DNA of 64,000 bases from Dermatemys mawii (taxonomy: Eukaryota; Chordata; Testudines; Dermatemydidae). Under the pieces are notes generated by a model. It was not told the DNA's origin. It saw nothing but the letters and a program-made list of their open reading frames with translations, and made no database searches. Positions within the stretch are counted from its first letter, which is position 1; each line of letters starts with the position of its first letter. Location of the stretch: assembly GCA_007922305.1 (NCBI GenBank), contig ML677366.1:13482910-13546909 (forward strand). The letters are read 5' to 3'. Position numbers and translations under genes: made by a program. Below, in pieces: positions 11,714 to 21,997 of this stretch.

Positions 11714-12146
11714 ATCTAGATGCTATCTACATCTTAGTGAAGCACAAGGACAGCCAGGAAATCCCAGGTGCTGCAGTATATTTACTGCATGTCATTTAAA
11801 ATCCTTGTCTGGACCCCCAGTAACACTAGCAGGGTGCTGCTGAGCACCCAAGAACAGAGATCGTCCTCCGGGGTTGGCTCAGGGAACTACCGCAAAGGAA
11901 GGGCTGTTGGGATGCTATCAGACCCAGAGGGCAATGGTCAAGTGCTCTCAGCTGCATCCTATCTGGAATCCTTTGGGGATAACGGGGCAGGCCACTTGCT
12001 GTGTGAAATAGACTCTGCCAGGAGTCCTGAGTGGTACCCATCTGGATCCCTGCCTGCTGAGGACCCCTGAGGTATGTGGGCTGGTGAGAAGTCAGCCCCT
12101 CATTCAACATTGCTCTTTTCAATGGCCCCGGTCCCTGATTAACGCA

Positions 12147-12269
12147 TAGGGTGACCAGATGTCCTGATTTTATAGGGACAGTCCCGATTTTGGGTTCTTT
12201 TTCTTGTGGACTCCTATTACCCTCCCCACTTCCGTCCAGATTTTTCACACTTGCTCTCTGGTCACCCTA
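12147..12269. mobile_element. Short (123-bp) hAT-like MITE
   Basis: Terminal inverted repeats are TAGGGTGACCAGA and TCTGGTCACCCTA. The 8-bp duplications TTAACGCA (12139-12146) and TTAATGCA (12270-12277) differ by one base. The core (gacagtcccgattttgggtt) is non-coding. Related ends occur near 35480 and 21106. Confidence 0.85.
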
Positions 12270-12289
12270 TTAATGCAGGGCTTATGAAA

Positions 12290-14690
12290 GCGCTAACTCT
12301 GTGTTTGCTCTGTGTACCGATCATTCAGCTAAATCCCAGCTACTTAAACACAGGTTAAACTCCCTCACACAACAAAAGCTGCCCCTTGTCTCCTGTTGCT
12401 TAAGGAGTTTACACAAACACTGATCCCAGCCACACGTGAGGGGAGACTCAGAAGAGAAAGTGCAGCTGGTGCAGAGCCGCGGGGGCCAAGGCAGGCTTCC
12501 AGAAGTCCCTGCACCCTCCATTCAACCATAGCAAAAGGTTCCTGTATGATACCCACACAGGGCAATCCGGGGCACTTCTTTCTCCAGAGGAGCCATCTGG
12601 GCAATGTTGAACTTTAAAGCACGTTCTTGCGAGTGGCTTGTGTGCCTGTCCCTAGCTGGTGACAGGCCCATAACTGATCCACACAGGGAGTTTCCGTAGC
12701 AGTGTGCGTGACCCCATACAGTCCCACTATCCCTGGACCCGGCCTGGTGTCTATATTTACTGTGCTACACAGGCAAGACCAGTGTTTGCGTGGCTTGCTG
12801 TCCCCAGCTGGGACTCTGCTCTGTGCAGGAGGTTCTCCTCCCCTGGAGAATTTCTCTCTGTACAGAACCTGGCTTCCTGTTGGGGAGCAGGCTTTAGAAA
12901 GGATTTCCTGAGTAAGCAGAGCCCCTGGGATTCCCTGCAATGTCCGATTAGGGAGAAAGCCCTCCAGGATCCCCACTGGGGGGAGTTTTTACTCCCTTGT
13001 GTTAGTGTGTGGTCTGAGTCACAGTCTAGCCCCATGATTCTACAGAGATAATGTTCCTTTCCCTGCCTATTTTTAGTTTTTCTCTTGGCTAATAAAACTC
13101 CTTTGCGCTGGGGTAATGCTGCCTCTCACCTGGGCTTCATGAAATGCGCACAACTCCATCTGTTTGCTGACAGTTTTGTGAACCAGTATCAGTACCAATG
13201 GCTTGATCCTGTGCTCACCTTCCCAAAAACACCAGTGGAGACCAGGGGAGGGTGGTAGGCTATCTACAGTCTATTGAGTTGAGGGTTAAATACACCACCT
13301 GCCTACCATGATACCTTCTCTGGCTTAGGGCCCATTTGGGAATTGGGGGTCGCTGGCAGATTGCGTCAGGGAAAGGCAGAAACCCTGGCACCGCTGCAAC
13401 TCAGTGCTTTGATCAGCCTTCTCTTTCAGAGGCCATCCTTCCAGAAAAGGAGTTCAGTGCTAGAGTGCCCTCTGCTGGCTGCAGCTGCCATGAAAGAGCT
13501 GAGAGGAGCAGAGGCAGGAAGGACTGGATGGAGAAAAGAAAAGTTTCTGTGGATTGTTTTTCACCAAGTCCAGCCTTCTCACCTCCTGTTTTCCCTCCAT
13601 TCAAAGGACTCAGTCCCAGTTCTTTGTATTGCAGGAAAATGACTGTGGTGGTTACATCCACTTGATCGTGACGGAGGGTCCCAGCTCAAAGCACCGGAGA
13701 AAGAGGACCTGCTGCCTTGCCACCATGCCCACTTTAAGATCCTACAGTGCCATCAGTACAGTTCCTTCCTGACCCCCAGATCTGCTCATCTCTAGAGGTG
13801 AGAACGATCTGAGTTATCCAGGAGTCGCTTTGGAGAAGGACTCTGCCTCTGGGATCCATTGCACTATAACAATCTGTTTCCTGATACAAATCCTTCTCAT
13901 TAAGGGACCCAGATCACTTCTGCACAGCAGGACTGCAGCCAGCTGGGGCACCAGTGTGAACCTAATGTTGTTAATCAGGCTTATGTAGCTTGGTTCTCTG
14001 GCCCAAAGATCAGGGGACCGTCCTGGTCCTCCAGGGTCCCTCTCTCAGCTTGAGACACCAGCTTGTGGGAACTTCACAGTCTTCACAATTACTGTAGGTT
14101 GGATGTTGCACTGGGATGTTGCATGAGGACACAATGACACACTGTTAGCCCCAAGTGATGCATGTTGTGGCAAATATGCTTATGTGGCAGTGAGCTTGTG
14201 ACTCCTGAGGAAAGGAGAGAATTGGAAGGCATCTGCACTTCAGTTCAGCTTGAACAGGGATTGATAGACTCTTCAGGGTGATCCAACATACAATTTTCAT
14301 CTCTGTGACATCCTGACCATTAATGCATGTCTCACATTTATTCAAATTACTGTTATTCAAACCAAATCAGAATGCACACATCACTACAGCTTTGTTTATC
14401 TGTAGAGCCTACATTATGAGCAGTGTCCTTTAGTTTGGAACTCTAATAGATTTCAAAACACATAAAAGAAGTTACAGGTCAGCAACAACCTCCCTTGTGA
14501 TGACTTATTTTTCCTGTGGCATAGAGATCATAACGGTACAATGGCTCTTGCCACCCTATAACATTTGAAATAAATTGGTAAGGTTGCCTAGCAATTCACT
14601 GCAAAGAAATTACAATGAAGAGCATGTGGTTTGTCAGTGTCTCCCAGCTTGAGGAGTCTGCTTCAGAACAAAACAGAGCTAGGAGGTGTA
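12290..14690. other. Intergenic DNA without a recognised gene
   Basis: No protein family or RNA gene is recognised. An AATAAA within ggctaataaaactcct at about 13090 and surrounding pyrimidine-rich sequence faintly recall an old LTR, but no ends or target duplication are found. Confidence 0.4.
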
Positions 14691-14743
14691 ATGATGATTT
14701 AGCTGGGGATTGATCCTGCCTTGAACAGGGGGTTGGACTAGAT

Positions 14744-15949
14744 CAGTGGTTCTCAAACTTTTTGTATTGGTAACCCCTTTCAAACACTGAGCTTCTGACC
14801 ATGACCCCCTCTATAAATTACATACACATTTTTGATATTAAATACTAAATGTAAACCCTATTGTTTAAAATGGATTTACCTTTTCTGACTGCTTTTTAAA
14901 TTAAGACTAAAACACATTTTTATTGAATTAAAAATAAGTGGAAAAGTTATTTTATTTTATTTATCCCTGCATTTTGCATGGTTTCATTGATACAGCAGAC
15001 AAAACTTCACTGCAAGTGACACATTGCAGTTTTTCAATAGCAGAGGTGATGATATTGGTAAAGCCAAGTTTAATGTTAGACCGGAGATACTTTTGTTTTT
15101 TAGCAGTTTTAGTAGTATAACTGGCCATTATTTTCAGCAGAAAGTTTGCACTTGCATGTATGACTTAATAAAACTACCTGTTCAGCTGTGAATGTTGTCT
15201 CCTTACCAGGGTCAGTCATAAGCAAATGGTGCCTGGCCAAATTTCTGTTTGGCGCCCTTTGTTTGGAGGTGGAGCAGCGGTGGAGGTGGCGTGGAGCTGG
15301 GCTGGAGGAGCTTGGGGCTAGCAGCCCACCACATGGGCTGTATCGGGGCCGGTGCAGCAGCCAGCCACTGGGGATCGGAGGTGGGGCCAGCAGCCTGCCC
15401 TGGGGAAGCTGCAGCCTGCCGTGGGGGTCAGGGCAGGAACCCAGAGCCGCCACTGGCAATGGGGTCGGGGCTGGAGCCCACCGCCTGCCGGGATCAGGGC
15501 TGGGGCCAGCAGCCCACCGGCGGAGTCAGGGCTGGAGCTGGCAGCCCGCCCCGGGGATCGTGGCTGGAGCTGGCAGCCCGCCCCGGGGATCACAGCTGGA
15601 GTCCACTGCCGGGGTCGGAGCCCACTACCGGGGTCGGAGCCCGCTGGTGGCTCAGGGCAGGAGCCAGCAGCCTGCCCCGGGGATCATGTCTGGAGCTGGC
15701 AGCCCGCTGCAGGGGCCAGGTCGCCAGCCCCAGGGATCGTGGCTGGAGCTGCAGCCCACCGCCTGCTGGGGTCGGGGCTGGGGCCAGCAGCCCATCAGTG
15801 TGTCGGGGCAGGAGCTGGCAACCTACGGGGATTGCGGCTGAAGCCAGCAGCTTGCCGCAGGGGCCATGTCACCCCCAGCGGAGATGGGGCTGGAGCCAGC
15901 AGCCCACCACTGGGGTTGGGGCTCGCAACCCCCACTTTGAGAACTAATG
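14744..15949. mobile_element. hAT-type DNA transposon, 1206 bp, inserted in CR1
   Basis: It begins CAGTGGTTCTCAAA and ends TTTGAGAACTAATG (imperfect inverted repeats). The 8-bp duplication GACTAGAT flanks it exactly (14736-14743, 15950-15957). The left half is AT-rich; the right half is a GC-rich tandem array. No transposase is recognisable, so it is non-autonomous. Confidence 0.92.
15285..15930. repeat. GC-rich minisatellite inside the hAT, unit about 32 bp
   Basis: Variants of ggctggagctggcagcccgc recur through the region; two near-identical 32-bp units start at 15533 and 15565. The array creates open frames of 90-249 codons in several frames, which are composition artefacts. Confidence 0.85.
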
Positions 15950-15998
15950 GACTAGATGACCTTCTGAGGTCTCTTCCAACACTAATCTTCTATGATGC

Positions 15999-17450
15999 TA
16001 TGAAGTGGGGGGATTTTCTTAATATTTTGTATGAATACTGTGTGCCTCAGTTTCCCCTATGCATTGCACTATTAATTAGGTGGTGGGACAATGGTGGTTG
16101 ATCTTTGCAGTGAACCCTGGGGGACCAAATATGTCTGTTGTCTGGCTTTCTGGACCCAGACAATGACCGGACATTTTGTAAATTAGCAACTGATGGCCGG
16201 GGGACCCACCCTCTGCAAGAAGTCAGTTGACTACGATGAGTTGGAAAACAAAGAGAAAGGTGGAGGCCAGGTGACCCGTTTTTCTTGGAGAAACACAACA
16301 AAGGATGGAGGAGGGGCAACAGGATGTGACTGAAGAGGGGCTGTTGAAAACAGGACCCTCTACTGGTTTGGGCCTTGGAAGGTGCTGGGGGAGGGGAGGG
16401 GAGAGCTAGGTGGACTTAGGTGGTTTCTGTGCTAACAAAGAACATTTCTACACTGCATACCAGACAACTAACAAACCCTTCGGTTTCACAACACTGGCTG
16501 AGAGTCGCTGCTGACTGGAAGTTGTGGGGCATGGCTCCTTTGAGGGCATGTAAGGCTTTCCCAGGAGTGCTGTTCAGACACTCACTGCAGGAGGCTCCCG
16601 GCATGGAACAGGGTAGCTGAAGGCTCTGAGGTCAAACCTAGGAGGTGCTGAGTCCAAGCAGGCTTACCCTAGTGAGAGTGTGCCCGGAGGTGTGTCGTAC
16701 TGCAGGTCCTGCCTGGCTTTGATTCAGAGCTGTTCCAGAGCACTTCGCCTGTGCACCCGTGACAGGAGCCCATTCACTAGAAATGGAACCATTTATGAAA
16801 GGTGTCAAATATGTGGGGCCACAATAATTGTTAATGTCCTGCCAAGGAGCAGCATGCTCTACATCTTCTCCACATGACATTGAGGCAACCTGTTCTTCCC
16901 TGGAAGGAATGAGGCTAGTGTCTTGATTGTCACGACAGCAGAGTCAGTGCCTTGTCAGTGCTCCCTCCAGGAGGTGACCTGACAAAGCAGAAAAAACTCC
17001 TGCTCAATCTTAGGGCACACGGCAGAAGTTACCAAAAAGAAAAATATACGTTGCTTCCCTGTCTTGATTAGAAACCCCACTGCATCCTGAGGGCTGTCAC
17101 CTCACTAGACAAGGAGGGTTCAGCAGGCCCATTAAAGGCCCTCCACTGTTTTCAGAACTTGCCCTCGATTCACTGTCACCTGCACATCCCACAATGACAT
17201 GCAAAGATGGAGGTGCCTTGCACACACCAGGTCTCAGCTGGTATTAGGACCATACCTAGCAAAAAAGCAAGAGGAGAATGATATTTTAAGGATGTATTTA
17301 ACAATTTTTCCGGAAGGGGAAAGTGTTGATGCTCCTCAGGGGTAAAAGGGTTTGAGTAAATGCAAAGGGTTAGAAATTACTTGACACACAAGCCTCCTGT
17401 GGGCTTTTCAGCATAAATGTATGGTGTGCGTGACTGAATGGGCCTATATG
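15999..17450. other. Intergenic DNA, no gene recognised
   Basis: No conserved coding frame, RNA gene or clear repeat family is seen in this stretch on either strand. Confidence 0.5.
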
Positions 17451-17452
17451 GA

Positions 17453-18378
17453 AGACATTGGTGAGGCCTCATCTGGAGTACTGTGTTCAGTTTTGGGGCC
17501 CACACTACAAGAAGGATGTGGAAAAACTGGAAAGAGTCCAGTGGAGGGCAACAAAAATGATTAGGGGCCTGGAGCACATGACTTACGAGGACAGGCTGAG
17601 AGAACTGGGATTGTTTAGTCTACAGAAAAGAAGACCGAGGGGAGATTTGATAGCTGCTTTCAACTACCCGAAAGGGGGTTCCAAAGAGGATGGATTAGAC
17701 TGTTCTCAGTGGTACCAGATGACAAAACAAGGAGCAATAGTCTCAAGGTGCAGTGGGGAAGGTTTAGATTGGATATTAGGAAAAACTTTTTCACTAGGAG
17801 GGTGGTGAAGCACTGGAATGGGTTACCTAGGGAGGTGGTAGAATCTCCTTCCTTAGAGGTTTCTAAGGTCAGGCTTGATAAAGCCCTGGCAGGGATGATT
17901 TAGTTGGGGATTGGTTCTGCTTTGACCAGGGGGTTGGACTAGATGACCTCCCGAGGTCCCTTCCCACACAATAAACCAAGGGCTAAACAGAACTTGCGAA
18001 TGGTTCTCTGATTACACTAATTGATTGCATTTCCCTAGTTAATTTACCTTCAATGGTTATCTCCTGCCAGACAGAGATCCATTTCAAAAGGTATTTTTTC
18101 CCCTGCTGATAATGGCCCATCCAATTAAACAGCCTCTTAGAATTGGTATGCTAATGTACAAGCTCTTTTTTTTTTTGCTTTCTGTGTATATAAATACATC
18201 TTACTTCTGTTCCATTCTATGCATCCGATGAAGTGGGCTATAGCCCACGAAAGCTTATGCTGAAATAAACTGGTTAGTTTCTAAGGTGCTACAAAGTCTT
18301 CCTCATCTTATTTACGGATACAGACTAACACAGCTGCTAATCTTAAACCTTCCAACCCTGATATTCTATGATTCTAAG
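17453..18378 (+). mobile_element. CR1 LINE 3' fragment with degraded reverse-transcriptase C-terminus, split by a Penelope-like insert
   Basis: Frames at 17458-17700 and 17709-17903 read [36 protein letters not shown] and [20 protein letters not shown], the end of CR1 ORF2. A frameshift lies near 17700. The tail ggttggactagatgacctcc runs to 17964 and resumes at 18348 (ccttccaaccctgatattct). It is 5'-truncated, as CR1 copies usually are, and inactive. Confidence 0.93.
17965..18347 (+). mobile_element. Penelope-like element 3' end inserted in CR1
   Basis: It shares gcctcttagaattggtatg, the T-rich segment, and catccgatgaagtgggctat plus cccacgaaagcttatgctga with the longer copy at 19426-20334. 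CCTTCC occurs on both sides (17959-17964, 18348-18353) and may be the target duplication, though CR1 tails carry this string anyway. It is 5'-truncated and non-coding. Confidence 0.8.
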
Positions 18379-18808
18379 ACAAAACAGTGCCCCTGTTGAA
18401 CTGTAAGGTATGCAGCTTCCAATGAGAAACATGTTCCCTGGGACTATCCGTCTCCTGAATTTTTCTTTGGTAGCATAGCCCTGTACTCTTTCAATCACTC
18501 ACACTCTATTTTAGCCAGTTTCCTGATTCTTTCACCTGCCAGCTGGAAACATTCATGACTCCTTTGAGTCAGATACATTTCCTAGAAATTTCTTTCCCCC
18601 TCCAGCCTATATCCTCTTCTTCCCTCTTCTTATCTCATGGGCTCCATAGAGACGCCTGTTAAGCGCTCCATTTAGATGTCTGTAAAAGGCATTTCTGCCT
18701 GCTTAGTGATTCGTGATGTGCTTGAAAAAACTCCACAAGGATGCAGTAGGAAACACGTTTCCTTATGCATGCTGACTGCACTTCCAGAAATAGTTTAATC
18801 AAAAACAA

Positions 18809-19404
18809 TACAGTATTTGACAGTACCAGCCAAGTGTGTAGTACCAGTAGTACCAAACCAGTACACTTTATGGTTGTTGTGTTACTGGTTTGGTACTGTT
18901 AAGAAAATGATTGTTAGGAAAATGTAACTTAGAATGTTGTAGTATGATTTTAAAATAGCCTTAGACTTATAATCTCACTCCCTGTATGTGTACTATTGAC
19001 CCCTAGTTTAACATGCATTTTAAATTTGCATTCATCCTGTCACAGCTGTGCAGGCGTCATAGTGTCTGAGTACCCCTAAGTGTTTTGAACCTCCTGCTTA
19101 CCAGACAGGTAAATGAAATAGATTAATACCAACAATGGATGTAATAGCCATTAAGTGTTCCCACCTGTGTAAGTGGATTGAAAGTCCCCCTCCCTTATCA
19201 ACACAGGAGTATAAAATATCTTCATACATGTATTGAGGTGAGCCAGTTGTTTGGGTGATAACCCCTCTGACTCCTTATTGCTTGCAATAAATGTTGTTTT
19301 TCCAGAAGTCTACTGAGTTATGCCTGTCCTTTGAGGTATATTGGACTGAACTCCAAAGGAAATAAGCAGTTTTCGCAACAGTACTACTGTGTACTGAAAT
19401 TTAC
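18809..19404. mobile_element. Palindromic MITE-like element interrupted by a solo LTR
   Basis: The left arm at 18839-18865 (agtaccagtagtaccaaacc...) pairs with ttactggtttggtac (18881-18896) continued, after removal of the LTR, by tactgtgtact at 19385. Outer ends tacagtatttg and aaatttacagta are roughly inverted and TA-flanked. No coding capacity. Confidence 0.55.
18897..19380 (+). mobile_element. Solo LTR of an endogenous retrovirus
   Basis: 484 bp starting TGTTAAG and ending CGCAACA, the TG...CA LTR termini. It is flanked by a 4-bp duplication GTAC (18893-18896, 19381-19384). It has a TATA box (gtataaaata, 19209) and an AATAAA (19286-19291) at plausible U3/R positions. No internal viral genes remain, so it arose by LTR-LTR recombination. 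A 4-bp duplication is typical of gammaretrovirus-like (class I) elements; the class is inferred. Confidence 0.82.
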
Positions 19405-19425
19405 AGTAAGTCTAATACCAGCATT

Positions 19426-20334
19426 GTTGTTGTAGCCATGTCTGTTCCAGGATATTTGAGAGAGACAAGGTGAGTGAGGTAAAATATTTTATTGGACCAG
19501 CTTCTGTTGGTTAGAGACAAGTTTTTGACCTACACGGAGCTCTTCCTGAGGTCTGGGAAAAATACTTAGAATGTCACAGCTAAATACAAGATCAGACATG
19601 CCACGCCATCAGGGGCTCATTCGCCTGCACATCTACCAATGTGATGATATATGCCATCATGCAATGCCCCTCTGCCATGTACATTGGCCAAATCGGACAG
19701 TCTCTACACACAAGAATAAATGGACATAAATCTGACATCAGGAATCATGACATTCAAAAACCCGTAGAAAAACACTTCATTCGCTCAGGTCACTCAGTAA
19801 CAGATTCAAAAGGGGCAATTCTTCAACAAAAAAGCCTCCAAAACAGACTCCAATGAGAAACTGCTGAACTGGAATTAGTTTTCAAACTGGATACCGTTAA
19901 CTTAGGCTTGAATATAGACTGAGAGTGGTTGGGTCATTACACAAATTGAATCTGTTTAACCATGTTAACTATCCCCCTGCTGTTACTCATAGCTGTCTGA
20001 AATGGTCCATCCTGATTACCACTACAAAAGTTTTCTCCTGCTGACAACAGCTCATCTTAATTAATTAGCCTCTTAGAGTTGGTATGACAACTTCCATTTT
20101 TTCATGTTCTCTATATGTGTGTGTATATATCTATATCTATCTATCTTCCTGTTTGTTCCAGTCTACGCATCTGATGAAGTGGGCTGTAGCCCATGAAAGC
20201 TTATGCCCAAATAAATGTGTTAGTCTCTAAGGTGCCACAAGTACTCCTCATTCTTTTTGTGGATACAGAATAACACAGCTGCTTCTCTGAAACCTGTTTC
20301 TCTAATATCCTGGGACCAACATAGCTACAACAAC
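19426..20334 (+). mobile_element. Penelope-like element (PLE) with GIY-YIG endonuclease remnant and inverted ends
   Basis: The outer ends gttgttgtagccatgtctgt (19426) and the complement of catagctacaacaac (to 20334) form an inverted repeat of about 38 bp. Inside are ttattggaccagcttctgtt, a GIY-YIG coding remnant (19641-19910), and the 3' segment catctgatgaagtgggctgt with aaagcttatgcccaaataaa. PLEs are retroelements whose protein joins a reverse transcriptase to a C-terminal GIY-YIG nuclease. Only that C-terminal part survives here. Confidence 0.85.
19641..19856 (+). pseudogene. GIY-YIG endonuclease fragment of a Penelope-like retroelement
   Basis: The frame reads MIYAIMQCPSAMYIGQIGQS then LHTRINGHKSDI and KPVEKHFIRSGHSVTD. 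IYA and YIG represent the GIY and YIG motifs, and R in HTRINGH is the expected catalytic Arg. A TGA at 19854-19856 interrupts it; the same frame continues as ETAELELVFKLDTVNLGL before another stop. Upstream reverse transcriptase is missing, so it is non-functional. Confidence 0.85.
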
Positions 20335-21104
20335 ACTGCATATAACTCCAGCCAGTAATTTCATCACTTCTTCAAACTAGTAAACACTGAATAATGTGAA
20401 ATGAGTTAATGGTGCCAAGAAATTTCAGAATGAGAATCCTAACACATTTCAAATCTAAGTGGATTCAGAGTGGTTCTGGTTCTATGTTCTTGAAATATGG
20501 TGCGCTATTGCCCCCTGAGGGTAAAAGAAGGGATTGATTTGACAGTGTCTGTTCTAAGAAAGCCTAATTGGGAGCAGATTTGAAATGCATGTAGATGTAG
20601 TGGAGGTGGGGAAAATGCATGAAAACAAGCTTTTTGGGAGCCTTACTTTCAGAGGATGAGGCTGGGAGAACAGTTCAGGCCCTGTTAGGAAAGCTTCAAA
20701 GGGGAAACCCAACAATGAGTGGAACCCAGGTAGCTGTCACTGGCTGGGGCCTCTCTAAGAGTAGGATTGTTCAATTCTTATTAAGACCTGGGGCATCATA
20801 ACGTATCTAGGGAGGTGCATGTGTGTGACCCCTGTTGCCCCTCAAGAAGCAAGGAGGGTTTGGGGTATGTGTAGGGAACCACTGAAATAGCCTCCTCTGT
20901 TTTCTTATTCAAAGTTCATCTGGGAGATTTTTTTTCAGTTGAATTCCATGCTGGTGAAAGGTGTCAGATTTAGGCCCCCAAAGAACGAGTCCTCTGCTGA
21001 CCCATTGAAAAGGGATGGCATCCCCTTCCACTGCCCAGTCCCTCCTTAGCTCGGCCTCTATGGCCCCTTCAGTCCTTGGCCTCTCTGCTGAGAGGGTTTT
21101 GCAT
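20335..21104. other. Intergenic DNA, no gene recognised
   Basis: Mostly unique sequence. No repeat ends or coding family are recognised in this interval. Confidence 0.45.
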
Positions 21105-21560
21105 AGGGTGACCACAGAGCCAGCCTTAGGGCAAATGGCACCCTGGGCAAACTTGTATTTTGGCACCCCTGGCCCCCATGAGCTCCTCAACCCTCCACAC
21201 TTCTAGCCTCTGTGTGGTACCCCTAACTCCTGCAACCCCCTCCTGCACCCATGTGGGGAAATTGATCTGGGTGCATTCCCCCTTCCCCCCCCAAGACTGC
21301 TCCTCTGTGCACCCACCGAGGCTGCATGGGGTGTGTGTGTCCGGGGAGCAGGAGCTCCTAATGCCCACCTCACAGAGGGGAGCAGCATCTGTATGTAGCC
21401 GCTCACCTCCCTGCCACAATGTTGCTTCACCAGGAGGAAGCGGGAAGAAATCTGGGTGCCCCCCCCCCCACGCGTGGCACTCCCCTGACAGCCAGAAGCA
21501 GCTTCTGCCTCCACAGGGCGCCTCAGGGGTGGTTGCCTGGGTGACCCACCCCTTAAGGGT
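21105..21560. repeat. Interspersed repeat of unknown class upstream of FANCI
   Basis: It begins with a TAGGGTGACCA end like the 12147 element. It continues with ggcaccctgggcaaacttgt and tttggcacccctggccccca, similar to wording at 15228-15262. No matching right end is found, so it is truncated or composite. Confidence 0.4.
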
Positions 21561-21744
21561 TCCCCCCATTCCCCCACCAAGGGGCTGGCCCGAGCCGGCT
21601 CCTGGCCGGCAGCAGCGCGTCCCGCACAAAGAGGGTGACCGCTGAGTCCCAGCGGGGCCCGGGGTAAATGAGACACAGCCGCCGCCAGCCCAGGCTGGAT
21701 CCCTGTGCCGGAGCCCTGGGGTTGCGGTAGCTGCCGCGGCCAAG

Positions 21745-21815
21745 GGGAGATTCGAACCCACGACCCGCTCCCGCGGAGCGTTCCAGTTCTATTACCCACG
21801 CGCCTTCGCTTCCCC
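21745..21815 (-). other. tRNA-like sequence (possible pseudo-tRNA) in the CpG island
   Basis: The minus strand contains GGTTCGAATC (21758-21749), a perfect pol III B box. It is preceded by a variable-arm-like hairpin cgctccgcgggagcg and an aaggcgcg A-box-like stretch. The T stem is imperfect and no complementary acceptor stem is found, so a functional tRNA is unlikely. Confidence 0.35.
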
Positions 21816-21868
21816 GGGTCCCGCCCTCTCTCCGCTGGGCGGGGCTGCTTGGCCTGAGGGCGGGCTCT

Positions 21869-21926
21869 GTTGCCAGGGGCAACGGAAATGAGCACTGGGG
21901 AGGCGGGATCCGTTGCCAGGGGTGAC
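21869..21926. promoter_or_regulatory. Two RFX X-box-like motifs in the FANCI promoter
   Basis: GTTGCCAGGGGCAAC (21869-21883) is a near-perfect palindromic X-box (consensus GTNRCC, 0-3 nt, RGYAAC). GTTGCCAGGGGTGAC (21912-21926) is a second, weaker copy 43 bp on. Both lie within 130 bp upstream of the exon 1 donor. RFX binding is inferred from the motif. Confidence 0.55.
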
Positions 21927-21929
21927 GGA

Positions 21930-21997
21930 GACGGAGTTCTCGGCGGGAGTTTCGGAGTCGCGGCCCGAGCCGGCGGGAGGCGGAAGCGAGCTCGGGG
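21930..21997 (+). other. FANCI: FANCI untranslated exon 1 (5' end uncertain)
   Basis: A GC-rich leader ends GAGCTCGGGG before a GTGAGC donor at 21998. It fits the untranslated first exon expected for FANCI (38 exons, 37 coding). The transcription start is not visible; 21930 is approximate. Confidence 0.6.

Larger units (their letters stand above)
14691..15998 (+). mobile_element. CR1 LINE 3' end, split by a hAT insertion
   Basis: The left half (gatgatttagctggggattg to ggttggactagat, to 14743) and the right half (actagatgaccttctgaggt through cttctatgat, from about 15950) are contiguous pieces of the CR1 3' tail. The hAT at 14744-15949 lies between them. Confidence 0.88.

Noticed and set aside
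15188..16101. Overlapping plus-strand ORFs of 217-249 codons
   Set aside because: They lie in a GC-rich tandem array inside a hAT element and have repetitive Gly/Ala/Pro/Ser composition with no domain. Open frames arise because the unit lacks stops.
17458..17903. A functional reverse transcriptase gene
   Set aside because: It is a 5'-truncated, frameshifted CR1 fragment interrupted by another element.
18897..19380. A complete endogenous retrovirus
   Set aside because: Only one LTR is present and no gag, pol or env frames adjoin it.
21745..21815. A functional tRNA gene
   Set aside because: Despite a perfect B box, the T stem has a mismatch and no matching acceptor stem could be found.
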